Part shown: piece after piece, positions 7,462-13,956 of the stretch
How positions within the stretch are numbered: position 1 is the stretch's first letter
How the letters are laid out: each line of letters starts with the position of its first letter
Assembly: GCA_904374485.1 (NCBI GenBank)
Contig: CAJFFX010000009.1
Span: forward strand, 1-40,375
From: Candidatus Pseudoscillospira falkowii
Lineage (GTDB): Bacteria; Bacillota; Clostridia; Oscillospirales; Oscillospiraceae
DNA: 40,375 bases
Direction of reading: 5' to 3'
Notes under the pieces: model-generated
Told to the model about the DNA's origin: nothing
The model's database searches: none
The model's input: only the letters and a program-made list of their open reading frames with translations
Translations under genes and position numbers: made by a program

Positions 7462-7490
7462 TTTTCTCCCGGGAATTTTTGTGGTAGAAT
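7462..7490 (+). promoter_or_regulatory. Extended -10 promoter of the HD hydrolase gene
   Basis: TGGTAGAAT (extended -10, TAGAAT at 7485-7490) with a weak TTTTCT -35 (7462-7467) 17 bases upstream. Divergent from the moaA promoter. Confidence 0.5.
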
Positions 7491-7563
7491 AGCAAAAGTC
7501 TGCCGCCTGGGGCGGGAAAAGAGTCCCGGGGCGAGCATCGGAACAAAGGATGCGTGAGAGGGA

Positions 7564-8193
7564 ATGGAGTATTTGAGCAGCCTGTTCTGCCAGGCCACCC
7601 GCCTGGCGGCTCAGGCTCACGACGGGGCGTATTACGCAGGCAGCCGCATGCCGTATCTGCTGCATGCGCTGGAAACGGCGCAGATCGTCTCCTCCATGAC
7701 GGAGGACGAGGATGTTCTGGCCGCGGCGGTGCTGCACGACGCGCCGGAGCGCACGCTTACCGGCGAAGGGGAGCTGCGGGAGACCGTCGGCAGCCATGTG
7801 ACGGAGCTGGTGCTGGCGGCGGCCGCCGCCGGCGGCGCGGACCCGGAGGATCGGGACCGGGCCTGCCAGCAGGCCCAGGTGGAGGCTCTGCTGGCGGAGC
7901 GCCGGCTGGAGGTCAAGATGATCGTGCTGGGGGACAAGCTGTCCGAGGTGCGGCTGCTGCAGTGGTCCTGGCAGCGCCTGGGCGAACAGGTCTGGGGGCG
8001 CTGTCGCTGCGGGCGGGAGGCGCTGGGCTGGTATTACCAGGCCATGACCGACGCGCTGCAGGATCTGAACGCCTACCCCGTGTGGCACGAGCTGGCCAAC
8101 GCGGTGTGGGAGCTGTTCTGGCAGGAGCGGGACAGCGAACAGCTGCGGTTCGACATGACCGCCCGGGAAATGCGGGAACTGGCGCTGTTCTAA
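7564..8193 (+). CDS. SpoT/MESH1-like HD-domain hydrolase
   Basis: A 209-residue protein resembling the hydrolase half of RelA/SpoT enzymes and stand-alone small alarmone hydrolases. Metal-binding HD residues are visible: His34 in PYLLHALETA, His58-Asp59 in AAVLHD and Asp124 in GDKLSEVR. The region HDGAYYAGSRMPYLLH matches the family N-terminus. The ED pair that normally follows HD-x3 is E-R here (HDAPERT), so hydrolysis of (p)ppGpp is not assured. Start: ATG 7564; AAAGGA is 13 bases upstream and GAGAGGG almost touches the ATG, so translation signals are unusual. A tiny frame MREREWSI (7550-7576) overlaps the start. Confidence 0.75.
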   Translation: MEYLSSLFCQATRLAAQAHDGAYYAGSRMPYLLHALETAQIVSSMTEDEDVLAAAVLHDAPERTLTGEGELRETVGSHVTELVLAAAAAGGADPEDRDRACQQAQVEALLAERRLEVKMIVLGDKLSEVRLLQWSWQRLGEQVWGRCRCGREALGWYYQAMTDALQDLNAYPVWHELANAVWELFWQERDSEQLRFDMTAREMRELALF

Positions 8194-8200
8194 AAGGGAA

Positions 8201-8243
8201 AACCGTCCGGAAGGGCCCTGCGGGGTCCTTCCGGGCGGTTTTT
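8201..8243 (+). terminator. Terminator of the HD hydrolase gene
   Basis: Stem AACCGTCCGGAAGG / CCTTCCGGGCGGTT (one G-T pair) followed by TTTTT, 7 bases after the stop. Confidence 0.88.
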
Positions 8244-8281
8244 GCCTGTGAGGAAGCGCGGCATGCACCGGCGGATACCCG

Positions 8282-9112
8282 TCACATCCGCCCGGTGCGG
8301 AAAGCCTCCATCATGTCCCAGGTCAGGGCGTTTTGGGTGCAGTGGCGGGGCATGTCCTCCCGCCGCACCCAGAGAGCTTGGGACAGCTCGTCCCGCTCCA
8401 GGGTGATGGCGTCGCTGCCGTCCAGCTCGGCGAAAAAGCCCAGGGAGAGATTCCCGTCAATGCCCCAGGGCTGGCTTGCGTAGTAGCGGATGTTCCTGAC
8501 GCGCAGGCCTACCTCCTCCAGAACCTCCCGGCGCACGGTGTCCTCGGCGGTCTCGCCGATCTCGCAGAAACCGGCCACCAGGGCGTAAAACTCCGTGGGG
8601 CCGTGGGCCGGGGCGTAGCGGGTCAGCAGGATGCGCTCGCCGTTGGTCACGGCCACGATGACGGCGGGATTGATGCGGGGATAGACGATGTCGCCGCAGT
8701 TCGGGCAGACCAGGGCGCGCTCGGTGGTGCTGGGGACGCGCGCGCGGCCGCAGCAGCCGCAGTAGCGGTTGGCGCGGTACCACGCCGCCAGGTGGCAGGC
8801 CGTGAGGGCGGCAAAGGCCTCGGCGCGGGGCATGCGCTCCATGGCGCGGCGCAGGCCGTGCCAGGCGTAGTCACCGCCGGCGGGGGAAAGGGCCGTGGGG
8901 CACCAGAAGCAGTCCCGCCCGGAGAGGGCGAAGAGGAAGCGGCAGTCGGCTTCGGGCACGGGCAGTTCGCAGAAACGGGGCAGACGCAGCAGGCCGCCGC
9001 TTTCGGCGGCCAGGACCGATTTGCCGTGCAGCAGGTATAAAAGACTGTCGGCCCGGGGCGGGCGGGGCGTGTATGCCGTGTCGAGGCGGTATGGGGCGAT
9101 ATCCTGGATCAT
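8282..9112 (-). CDS. nudC: NAD(+)/NADH diphosphatase (Nudix, NudC type)
   Basis: A 276-residue NudC-like enzyme hydrolysing NADH to NMNH and AMP, and in other bacteria removing NAD caps from RNA. It has a zinc ribbon (C118, C121, C136, C139), a complete Nudix box from G181 to L203 (GFCEIGE...REVLEEVGL) and the NudC-type SQPW motif at 213-216; the following residues (GIDGNL) differ from the usual PFP. AAAGGAG precedes the ATG at 9112. It lies just after the terminator of the Crh-like gene on the same strand, so it probably depends on readthrough or an unrecognised promoter. Confidence 0.9.
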   Translation of the reverse strand: MIQDIAPYRLDTAYTPRPPRADSLLYLLHGKSVLAAESGGLLRLPRFCELPVPEADCRFLFALSGRDCFWCPTALSPAGGDYAWHGLRRAMERMPRAEAFAALTACHLAAWYRANRYCGCCGRARVPSTTERALVCPNCGDIVYPRINPAVIVAVTNGERILLTRYAPAHGPTEFYALVAGFCEIGETAEDTVRREVLEEVGLRVRNIRYYASQPWGIDGNLSLGFFAELDGSDAITLERDELSQALWVRREDMPRHCTQNALTWDMMEAFRTGRM

Positions 9113-9129
9113 AGGGCGCTCTCCTTTGC

Positions 9130-9164
9130 AAAAAAATCAGGCATCCGCCGCAAAGGCGGATGCC
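9130..9164 (-). terminator. Terminator of the Crh-like gene
   Basis: GGCATCCGCC and its complement (5-base loop) followed on the minus strand by TGATTTTTTT. It lies between the Crh-like gene and the nudC ribosome site. Confidence 0.8.
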
Positions 9165-9177
9165 CGGAAGCAGTCAG

Positions 9178-9423
9178 TCACAGCATGGCGGCAAGGGCCT
9201 CTGCGGCGGCGGTCTCATCGGCGCCGCTGGCGCTGAGCACGACGCTGTCACCGCATTTCAAGCCCAGGGAAACGACGCCCAGCAGGCTCTTGCAGTTGAC
9301 GCGGCGCGCGTTGCTTTCGAGGAAAATGGAGCAGGGAAAATCGTTCGCTTTTGCAATCAGAGCGGTGGCGGATTTTGCGGTCAGCCCCTCCGGAATCGAA
9401 ATGGTGATGGTTTTTTCTGTCAT
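9178..9423 (-). CDS. HPr-family protein lacking the phosphorylatable His15 (Crh-like)
   Basis: An 81-residue HPr-fold protein. Numbering lines up exactly with B. subtilis HPr: the active-site motif GLHARPA is GLTAKSA here, with Thr15 in place of His15 and Lys17 in place of Arg17, while the regulatory Ser46 site is kept (CKSLLGVVSLG, Ser46). HPr without His15 cannot carry phosphate from PEP to sugar permeases; with Ser46 it could still be phosphorylated by HPr kinase and act as a co-regulator with CcpA, as Crh (Gln15) does. The function is inferred from these residues. GGGGAG lies 8 bases before the ATG. It is not near other PTS genes. Confidence 0.88.
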   Translation of the reverse strand: MTEKTITISIPEGLTAKSATALIAKANDFPCSIFLESNARRVNCKSLLGVVSLGLKCGDSVVLSASGADETAAAEALAAML

Positions 9424-9451
9424 GGAAAGGACTCCCCTCGTTTAGAAAATA

Positions 9452-9487
9452 GGCGGGAGGGCCGCCCGGAAGGGCGGCTTTCCCGCC
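9452..9487 (-). promoter_or_regulatory. Terminator-like hairpin at the 5' end of the Crh-like transcript
   Basis: A long GC-rich stem-loop (GGCGGGA...GGGCCGCCC, loop GGAA, complement) lies between the extended -10 and the ribosome site of the Crh-like gene. On the minus strand it is followed by TATTTTCTAA, on the plus strand by TTTATTTT. It could be an attenuator, a stabilising 5' hairpin or a barrier between divergent units. Confidence 0.5.
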
Positions 9488-9490
9488 TTT

Positions 9491-9496
9491 ATTTTA
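9491..9496 (-). promoter_or_regulatory. Extended -10 element of the Crh-like gene
   Basis: Minus-strand TGCTAAAAT (TAAAAT, revcomp of 9491-9496). No good -35 at 16-18 bases; an extended -10 promoter would not need one. Confidence 0.4.
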
Positions 9497-9546
9497 GCAT
9501 GATTCCGCCGCCGCGTCCAGCAAAAAAATCGCGCTGCCGGGGCGCA

Positions 9547-9575
9547 TTGACAGCCCGGGCGCTTTGTGTTAAGGT
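9547..9575 (+). promoter_or_regulatory. Promoter of mntP
   Basis: TTGACA (9547-9552), 17 bases, TAAGGT (9570-9575). Transcription should start near 9582. Confidence 0.65.
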
Positions 9576-9584
9576 AGCAATGTT

Positions 9585-9617
9585 CCCGCCGCGGCCGCGC
9601 TGCAGGCGGGATTTTTT
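9585..9617 (+). terminator. Terminator-like hairpin in the mntP leader
   Basis: CCCGCC (9585-9590) and GGCGGG (9605-9610) flank an inner GCGGCCGC-containing loop and are followed by A and six T, 21 bases before the mntP start codon. It lies downstream of the promoter, so if functional it would attenuate mntP. Confidence 0.5.
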
Positions 9618-9638
9618 CCGGGGAGAGAGAAAAAACGT

Positions 9639-10205
9639 ATGGGATTTGTGGAATTGTTTTTGATCGCAGTGGGGCTTTCGATGGACGCTTTCGCCGTTTC
9701 GATCTGCAAGGGCCTTTCGGTGCAGCGTCTGCGTCTGCGCCACATGCTCCTGGCGGGGTTGTATTTCGGCGCGTTTCAGGCGCTGATGCCCCTGCTGGGC
9801 TATCTTCTGGGGGCGCGCTTTGCCGGACTGATCACGGCGTATGACCACTGGGTCACCTTCGTGCTCCTGGCTCTCATCGGCAGCAACATGCTCCGCGAGG
9901 CCTTTTCCGGCGGAGAGGAAGAAGCGCAGAACGCAGATTTCACCTGCCGCGCCATGCTCCCGCTGGCTGTGGCCACCAGCATCGACGCATTGGCCGTGGG
10001 CGTGTCCTTCGCGTTTATGAAGGTGCTCATTTTGCCGGCAGCGGCCCTCATCGGCATCACCACGTTCTGCTTTGGCGCGGCGGGCGTGAAGATCGGCAAT
10101 GTCTTCGGCGCGCGATATGAGAAAAAAGCGGAGATCGCCGGCGGCGTGATCCTAATCCTGATCGGCGCAAAGATCCTGCTGGAGCATCTCGGCATTCTGG
10201 GGTAA
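9639..10205 (+). CDS. mntP: Manganese efflux pump MntP
   Basis: A 188-residue membrane protein with six predicted helices, matching MntP (YebN), which exports Mn(II). The two internal repeats of the family are clear: GLSMDAFAVSICKGL near residue 13 and ATSIDALAVGVSFAF near residue 113, each with the conserved Asp, and KIGNVFGARYEKKAEIAGGVILILIGAKILLEH at the end (a glycine-rich last helix). The gene has its own promoter; a terminator-like hairpin follows the transcript start. MntP genes are often under a yybP-ykoY Mn riboswitch, but the leader here (about 55 bases) is too short for one. Two small genes follow closely. Confidence 0.94.
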   Translation: MGFVELFLIAVGLSMDAFAVSICKGLSVQRLRLRHMLLAGLYFGAFQALMPLLGYLLGARFAGLITAYDHWVTFVLLALIGSNMLREAFSGGEEEAQNADFTCRAMLPLAVATSIDALAVGVSFAFMKVLILPAAALIGITTFCFGAAGVKIGNVFGARYEKKAEIAGGVILILIGAKILLEHLGILG

Positions 10206-10221
10206 AGGGGAAGAAAAAACC

Positions 10222-10494
10222 ATGAAAATGAATCAGCACACCCCCCATTTTTCCATGGAGGAGCTGCGGGCGATCTACGCCGCGGCGGAGGAAAAAACGG
10301 AAAAGGGCGTCCGTGCGGCGGCCGCGGGGCTGTACGGCGCGGACGCGCCGGCGCTGCAGACGCTCTATTGGCTGCCCGGCGGCGGCCGGGCCTTCCGCAG
10401 CAGCGACGGGAACTGCTATAAGCCGGTCCACACGCTCCAGTCCTGGCCCAACGAGCTGGCCGTGATGGACGACGGCACGCTGCTGGAATACTGA
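10222..10494 (+). CDS. Hypothetical small soluble protein
   Basis: A 90-residue protein I do not recognise. It starts 17 bases after mntP with GGGGAAG upstream of the ATG. The N-terminal half is helical (FSMEELRAIYAAAEEKTEKGVRAAAAGLYG), the C-terminal half has aromatic and glycine residues (LYWLPGGGRAFRSSDGN, WPNELAVMDDGTLLEY). No membrane segment. Likely co-transcribed with mntP and the next gene. Confidence 0.6.
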   Translation: MKMNQHTPHFSMEELRAIYAAAEEKTEKGVRAAAAGLYGADAPALQTLYWLPGGGRAFRSSDGNCYKPVHTLQSWPNELAVMDDGTLLEY

Positions 10495-10515
10495 GCGGGA
10501 AAGCGGGGGAGCACG

Positions 10516-10935
10516 ATGAGAGGACGAGGCGGAACGGTCCCGCTGGTCTGCTGCGGGGCGGTGACGGCGGCAGCCCTGGCGTTCTGGGTCTATTACATCC
10601 TGGCGGTCTATCCCGCCGGCGGCGCGGGCGCGGCGATGTACCGGGTGCTGGAATGGGCGGCCCAGCCGGCTTTTTACGCGGCGCTGCCGGCCTTTTTGTG
10701 CATCAGCGCCCGCCGGGCAGGCAAGCTGGCCCTGCCGTGCCGCTGGCGGTGGCTGTGCTTTTCCGCGGGCACGGCCCTTTTGGCGCTGTACGCCCTCTAT
10801 GCCGCGGCCCTGCTTTTGCTGGACGCCGCCCTGCCGGCCGCGGCTCTGTTTCGCGCCCACGAGGAATTGCTGCTGGCGCCGGGGATCCTGTGGGGCCTGG
10901 GCGTTCCCTTTTCGGCGGCGCCGGAGGACCTTTGA
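10516..10935 (+). CDS. Hypothetical four-helix membrane protein
   Basis: A 139-residue protein with about four hydrophobic segments (residues about 8-32, 45-62, 74-98 and 103-130). No family recognised. It begins 21 bases after the preceding gene with GGGGGAG as ribosome site and is followed by a strong terminator, making it the last gene of the mntP unit. Confidence 0.6.
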   Translation: MRGRGGTVPLVCCGAVTAAALAFWVYYILAVYPAGGAGAAMYRVLEWAAQPAFYAALPAFLCISARRAGKLALPCRWRWLCFSAGTALLALYALYAAALLLLDAALPAAALFRAHEELLLAPGILWGLGVPFSAAPEDL

Positions 10936-10964
10936 AGGAAGGGGCCGGCAGGAATCTCGAAATC

Positions 10965-10999
10965 AAAAGGAGCCGGGCCCGCAGGCCCGGCTCCTTTTG
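10965..10999. terminator. Bidirectional terminator after the mntP operon
   Basis: AAAAGGAGCCGGGCC and its complement CTTTTG-side arm form a 15-bp stem with A/T ends, suitable for both strands. Confidence 0.85.
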
Positions 11000-11020
11000 C
11001 AAAAAAGAGAGTAAAAGAGG

Positions 11021-11121
11021 ATGAAAAGAGTAATTCTTGCTACATCCTCAGCATACCCGATATTTTTGACAAAAGTATCAATAAACTATTACAAAATTGT
11101 GAAATTTTCACGGGGAAGCGC
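11021..11121. other. AT-rich spacer with small inverted repeat
   Basis: About 90 bases are markedly AT-rich compared with the neighbourhood. They contain TTGACA-17-TTACAA on the plus strand with no credible gene after it, a short inverted repeat GTGAAATTTTCAC (11098-11110), and an open frame (MKRVILATSS...) that runs into the antisense of the next gene and is not called. Confidence 0.4.
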
Positions 11122-11676
11122 TTATCGCCGCCCGGCGGGCATGGTGGGGCCGCAGGACAGCAGGTCCTCGGCGTGGACGCGCAGGGCCTTGGCGATGGCG
11201 GCGGCGGTGCCCAGGGGCAGGGCCTCCAGGGGATAGCCCGGTTCCTCGTAGCGCAGCAGCTCCTCCGGCGCGATGCCGGTGGCGTCGGACACGCTGCGCA
11301 GGGTCCTGCCGGCTTTGTGACGGATCAGGTGCAGCGGGTTCATGGCGCTGTGGGGGGCGGCTTTGTCCTCCGGCGCGGCGCTGGCCGGCGCATCGCTGAA
11401 GCGCAGGACGGGGCGGTAGACGTCGTACCCCTCGCTGAGGTCCTCGACGGGGATCTCCTGGCCGTTTTCCCGGATGAAATAGAGGGTGCGGACTTCGTAG
11501 CCGATGGTGGCAGCGGCGCCGGAACGGGTCTCTTCGGCGTTCAGGGAAAAGCTGGTGCGCCCCGTTTCGCCCCAGTGGATGATGAGCTTTTCGAGGTAGG
11601 CGTCCGGATCGTATTCCTCCGCCTTCAGGTTTTCTTTCAGAAACGACAAAAACAGGTTGAGATTTTCAACTTCCAT
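11122..11676 (-). CDS. Two-domain protein with C-terminal XRE-like helix-turn-helix
   Basis: A 184-residue protein. Residues 1-90 form an unrecognised alpha/beta domain (EENLNLFLSFLKE-like start, YEVRTLYFIRENGQEIPVEDLSEGYDVY). Residues about 112-172 look like an XRE-type helix-turn-helix (LIRHKAGRTLRSVSDATGIAPEELLRYEE..., then GTAAAIAKALRVHAEDLLS). The regulator domain at the C-terminus rather than the N-terminus is unusual. AAAGGAG precedes the ATG. It is divergent from pfkA, whose promoter lies in the shared 195-bp interval, so it might regulate pfkA or itself; that is inference. Confidence 0.7.
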   Translation of the reverse strand: MEVENLNLFLSFLKENLKAEEYDPDAYLEKLIIHWGETGRTSFSLNAEETRSGAAATIGYEVRTLYFIRENGQEIPVEDLSEGYDVYRPVLRFSDAPASAAPEDKAAPHSAMNPLHLIRHKAGRTLRSVSDATGIAPEELLRYEEPGYPLEALPLGTAAAIAKALRVHAEDLLSCGPTMPAGRR

Positions 11677-11718
11677 GCAGCACAGCTCCTTTTTGCGCAG
11701 GTCTGGGCGGAAAGGCCC

Positions 11719-11746
11719 TTTATAGTTTGCGCGCCCGGTGCGGCAA
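11719..11746 (-). promoter_or_regulatory. Promoter of the helix-turn-helix gene
   Basis: Minus-strand TTGCCG (11741-11746), 16 bases, TATAAA (11719-11724). Confidence 0.5.
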
Positions 11747-11771
11747 AGTCAAGAAGATTTGAGTTTTCATC

Positions 11772-11800
11772 TTGAAAGATGAATAAAATGCGAGTATAAA
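11772..11800 (+). promoter_or_regulatory. Promoter of pfkA
   Basis: TTGAAA (11772-11777), 17 bases, TATAAA (11795-11800), followed by a 65-base leader with a small GCCGG/CCGGC hairpin. Confidence 0.75.
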
Positions 11801-11871
11801 GTAAGAGTATGAAGCGCAAATCCCAGGCGCGCCGGTTTTCCCGGCCCGATCCGATACAGGAGGTACCCCTT

Positions 11872-12852
11872 ATGGAAGAAAAAAAGATTCGCAGAATCGC
11901 TGTTCTCACGTCCGGCGGCGACGCCCCGGGCATGAACGCTGTAATCCGCTCCGTGGTGCGCACGGCCTGCGCCAACGGCATCGAGGTGCTGGGCATTAAC
12001 CACGGCTACAGCGGCCTGATCAACAACGACTTCCGCAAGCTGACGGCCCGCAGCGTGGACGGCCTGCTCCAGCGGGGCGGCACCATGCTCTACACCGCCC
12101 GCTGCCAGGAGATGATGACCGAAGAGGGCCAGCAGCGCGCGGCCAACAACTGCATGTATCTCGGCATCGACGGCCTGGTCTGCATCGGCGGCGACGGAAC
12201 GTACCGCGGCGCCCTGGCCCTGGCGCGGCTGGGCGTGCCCTGCATCGGCGTTCCCGGCACCATCGACAACGACATCGGCTGCACTGAGTACACCATCGGT
12301 TTCGACACCGCCACCAACACGGCCATTCAGTGCATCGACAAGCTGCGCGACACCATGCAGTCCCACGAGCGCATTTCCGTGGTGGAGATCATGGGCCGGC
12401 GGGCGGGCCATCTGGCGCTGAACGTGGGCTGCGCCGTGGGCGCGGCGGCCATCCTGGTGCCGGAGCACGAGGGCAATTTTGAAAACGACGTCATCGAAAA
12501 GATCCGCCAGGGCCGCATCAATCGCCGCAACCACCACATCGTCATCGTGGCCGAGGGCTATCCCATGTCCACCCAGGAGGTGGCCGACCGGGTGCAGGAG
12601 CAGACGGGCATGGACACCCGCGTGACCATTCTGGGCCATATCCAGCGCGGCGGCGCGCCCTCTGCCAGGGACCGCATCCTGGCCACCCGCATGGGCAACC
12701 ATGCCGTTCTGACGCTGCTGGCTGGCAAGGACAAGCGCATCGTCGCCGTGCAGCACGGCGAGATCATCGACCTGGACATCGAAGAGGCCCTGGCTATGAA
12801 GAAGCCCCTCAACGAGGAGTTGTATCAGGCCGAGCAGTCCATTTCTATCTGA
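11872..12852 (+). CDS. pfkA: ATP-dependent 6-phosphofructokinase
   Basis: A 326-residue phosphofructokinase catalysing the committed step of glycolysis. The phosphodonor signature indicates ATP rather than pyrophosphate: GGDGT at 106-110 (Gly, not Asp, after GGD) and PGTIDND at 128-134 (Gly where PPi enzymes have Lys). Catalytic Asp132, substrate motif MGRRAGHLA and effector-site region (GHIQRGGAPSARDR) are present. CAGGAGG lies 8 bases before the ATG at 11872; an in-frame earlier start at 11809 has no ribosome site and would begin at the predicted transcript start. Monocistronic with its own terminator. Confidence 0.96.
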   Translation: MEEKKIRRIAVLTSGGDAPGMNAVIRSVVRTACANGIEVLGINHGYSGLINNDFRKLTARSVDGLLQRGGTMLYTARCQEMMTEEGQQRAANNCMYLGIDGLVCIGGDGTYRGALALARLGVPCIGVPGTIDNDIGCTEYTIGFDTATNTAIQCIDKLRDTMQSHERISVVEIMGRRAGHLALNVGCAVGAAAILVPEHEGNFENDVIEKIRQGRINRRNHHIVIVAEGYPMSTQEVADRVQEQTGMDTRVTILGHIQRGGAPSARDRILATRMGNHAVLTLLAGKDKRIVAVQHGEIIDLDIEEALAMKKPLNEELYQAEQSISI

Positions 12853-12894
12853 ACCCATCGCCGCATAGCTTTTTATAGGAACAAACGCACCGCC

Positions 12895-12936
12895 GCGGCG
12901 GGAGAAGATCCTTCTCCCGCCGCGCGTTTTCTTTTT
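12895..12936 (+). terminator. Terminator of pfkA
   Basis: GCGGCGGGAGAAG, loop ATC, perfect complement, then GCGTTTTCTTTTTT. Confidence 0.9.
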
Positions 12937-12958
12937 TGAAAAAATTTTCCGGATGGGG

Positions 12959-12987
12959 TTGACAAAACTGTATGAATGTATTATTGT
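12959..12987 (+). promoter_or_regulatory. Promoter of the lipoprotein-YtrA-ABC operon
   Basis: TTGACA (12959-12964), 17 bases, TATTGT (12982-12987). An inverted repeat CTGTATG (12968-12974) / CATACAG (13007-13013) brackets the -10 and start site, and TGTA (12977-12980) / TACA (13001-13004) lies inside it. This is a plausible operator for the GntR regulator of the operon. Confidence 0.7.
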
Positions 12988-13044
12988 ATTAATTGCTTAG
13001 TACAGACATACAGAAACGATGCGTGCATCGAAGGAGGGAAAGAC

Positions 13045-13557
13045 ATGAAAGGAAGAAAGCTGCTCCTGGCGTCCCTGGGAGCCGCGCTGCTGCTGGGCGC
13101 TCTGGCGGGCTGCGGCGCGCCGGCGCAGGAGGATTCCGGCGCGGACGGGGCCAAGGCCCTGCGCATTGAAAAGCGCAGCTGCCAGACCGGCGAGACCGCA
13201 TTCCTGCTGGAGGACAGCGCCCAGGCGGAGGAATTCTACGAAACGTATTTCAATCCCGAAGACCCCTTCGCGTCCATGGATCTGTCCGTCTCTGCCGAAG
13301 GGCTGACGCCGGAATGGGAATACATCGTCTATCAGGAGAAAACGATCCATGCCGGTGAAAAGAAGAGCGAGGGCTATGAAGAGATCCTGCGCTACACCCT
13401 GTATGAGGACTCCGCCGTCATGACCATGGAAGTGGCCCCCGGCGTCGCCGAAACGGAAGGGCTCTCCTGGCTGGGCGACATGCTGACGTGGAGCTATGAA
13501 GCGGACGGCGAACGGGCGGAATACCTGAAAAACTGCACCCTGGAGGAAATCACATGA
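13045..13557 (+). CDS. Putative lipoprotein, first gene of an ABC transporter operon
   Basis: A 170-residue secreted lipoprotein: n-region MKGRKLL, hydrophobic stretch and lipobox LAGC with Cys23. The mature part is acidic and I recognise no family. The start at 13045 is set by GGAGGG 8 bases upstream. The gene is followed 21 bases later by a GntR regulator, an ABC ATPase and a permease. In this position it may be a ligand-sensing or accessory lipoprotein of the transporter; that is inference. Confidence 0.75.
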   Translation: MKGRKLLLASLGAALLLGALAGCGAPAQEDSGADGAKALRIEKRSCQTGETAFLLEDSAQAEEFYETYFNPEDPFASMDLSVSAEGLTPEWEYIVYQEKTIHAGEKKSEGYEEILRYTLYEDSAVMTMEVAPGVAETEGLSWLGDMLTWSYEADGERAEYLKNCTLEEIT

Positions 13558-13578
13558 AAAATGGGAGGCGATATAGTC

Positions 13579-13956
13579 ATGGGATGGCAGCTGGATAAGG
13601 ACCGGCCGATCTATCTGCAGATCGTGGAGCGGATCCGGAGCCGGATCGCCGCGGGGGAGTACCCGCCCGGCGCGAAGCTCGATTCCGTGCGGGATCTGGC
13701 GGCGGAAGCGGCGGTGAACCCCAACACCATGCAGCGGGCTCTTTCGGAGCTGGAGCAGATGGGCCTGCTGCGCACAGAACGGACCAGCGGGCGCTATGTC
13801 ACGGAGGACGAGGCGCTGATCGCCGCGGTGCGCCGGGACCTGGCCCGGGAAAAAATCGATGAATTTGTAAAGAACATGTCGGTGCTGGGCTACGGCAGGC
13901 GCGACATTGTCACACTGGTAAAAGAGTTTGTGGAAGGAGAGAAGAACAATGGCTGA
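13579..13956 (+). CDS. GntR-family transcriptional regulator, YtrA type
   Basis: A 125-residue repressor-type protein: winged helix-turn-helix at residues about 10-75 (PIYLQIVERIRSRIAAGEYPPGAKL, VNPNTMQRALSELEQMGLL) and a short C-terminal helix of about 45 residues, which is the YtrA subfamily layout. Such regulators usually control the ABC transporter encoded with them. Start at 13579 (MGWQLDKDRP) has GGGAGG 10 bases upstream; an in-frame ATG at 13561 lacks a site. Its end overlaps the ATPase gene by 8 bases. Confidence 0.9.
   Translation: MGWQLDKDRPIYLQIVERIRSRIAAGEYPPGAKLDSVRDLAAEAAVNPNTMQRALSELEQMGLLRTERTSGRYVTEDEALIAAVRRDLAREKIDEFVKNMSVLGYGRRDIVTLVKEFVEGEKNNG

Noticed and set aside
9582-9638. 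yybP-ykoY manganese riboswitch upstream of mntP
   Set aside because: The predicted leader is only about 55 bases, too short for the two-leg aptamer. Only a simple hairpin with a T-tract is present.
11021-11236. 71-codon frame MKRVILATSS...
   Set aside because: Its second half is antisense to the helix-turn-helix gene, and AAAGAGG directly abuts the ATG. Not enough evidence to call a gene.
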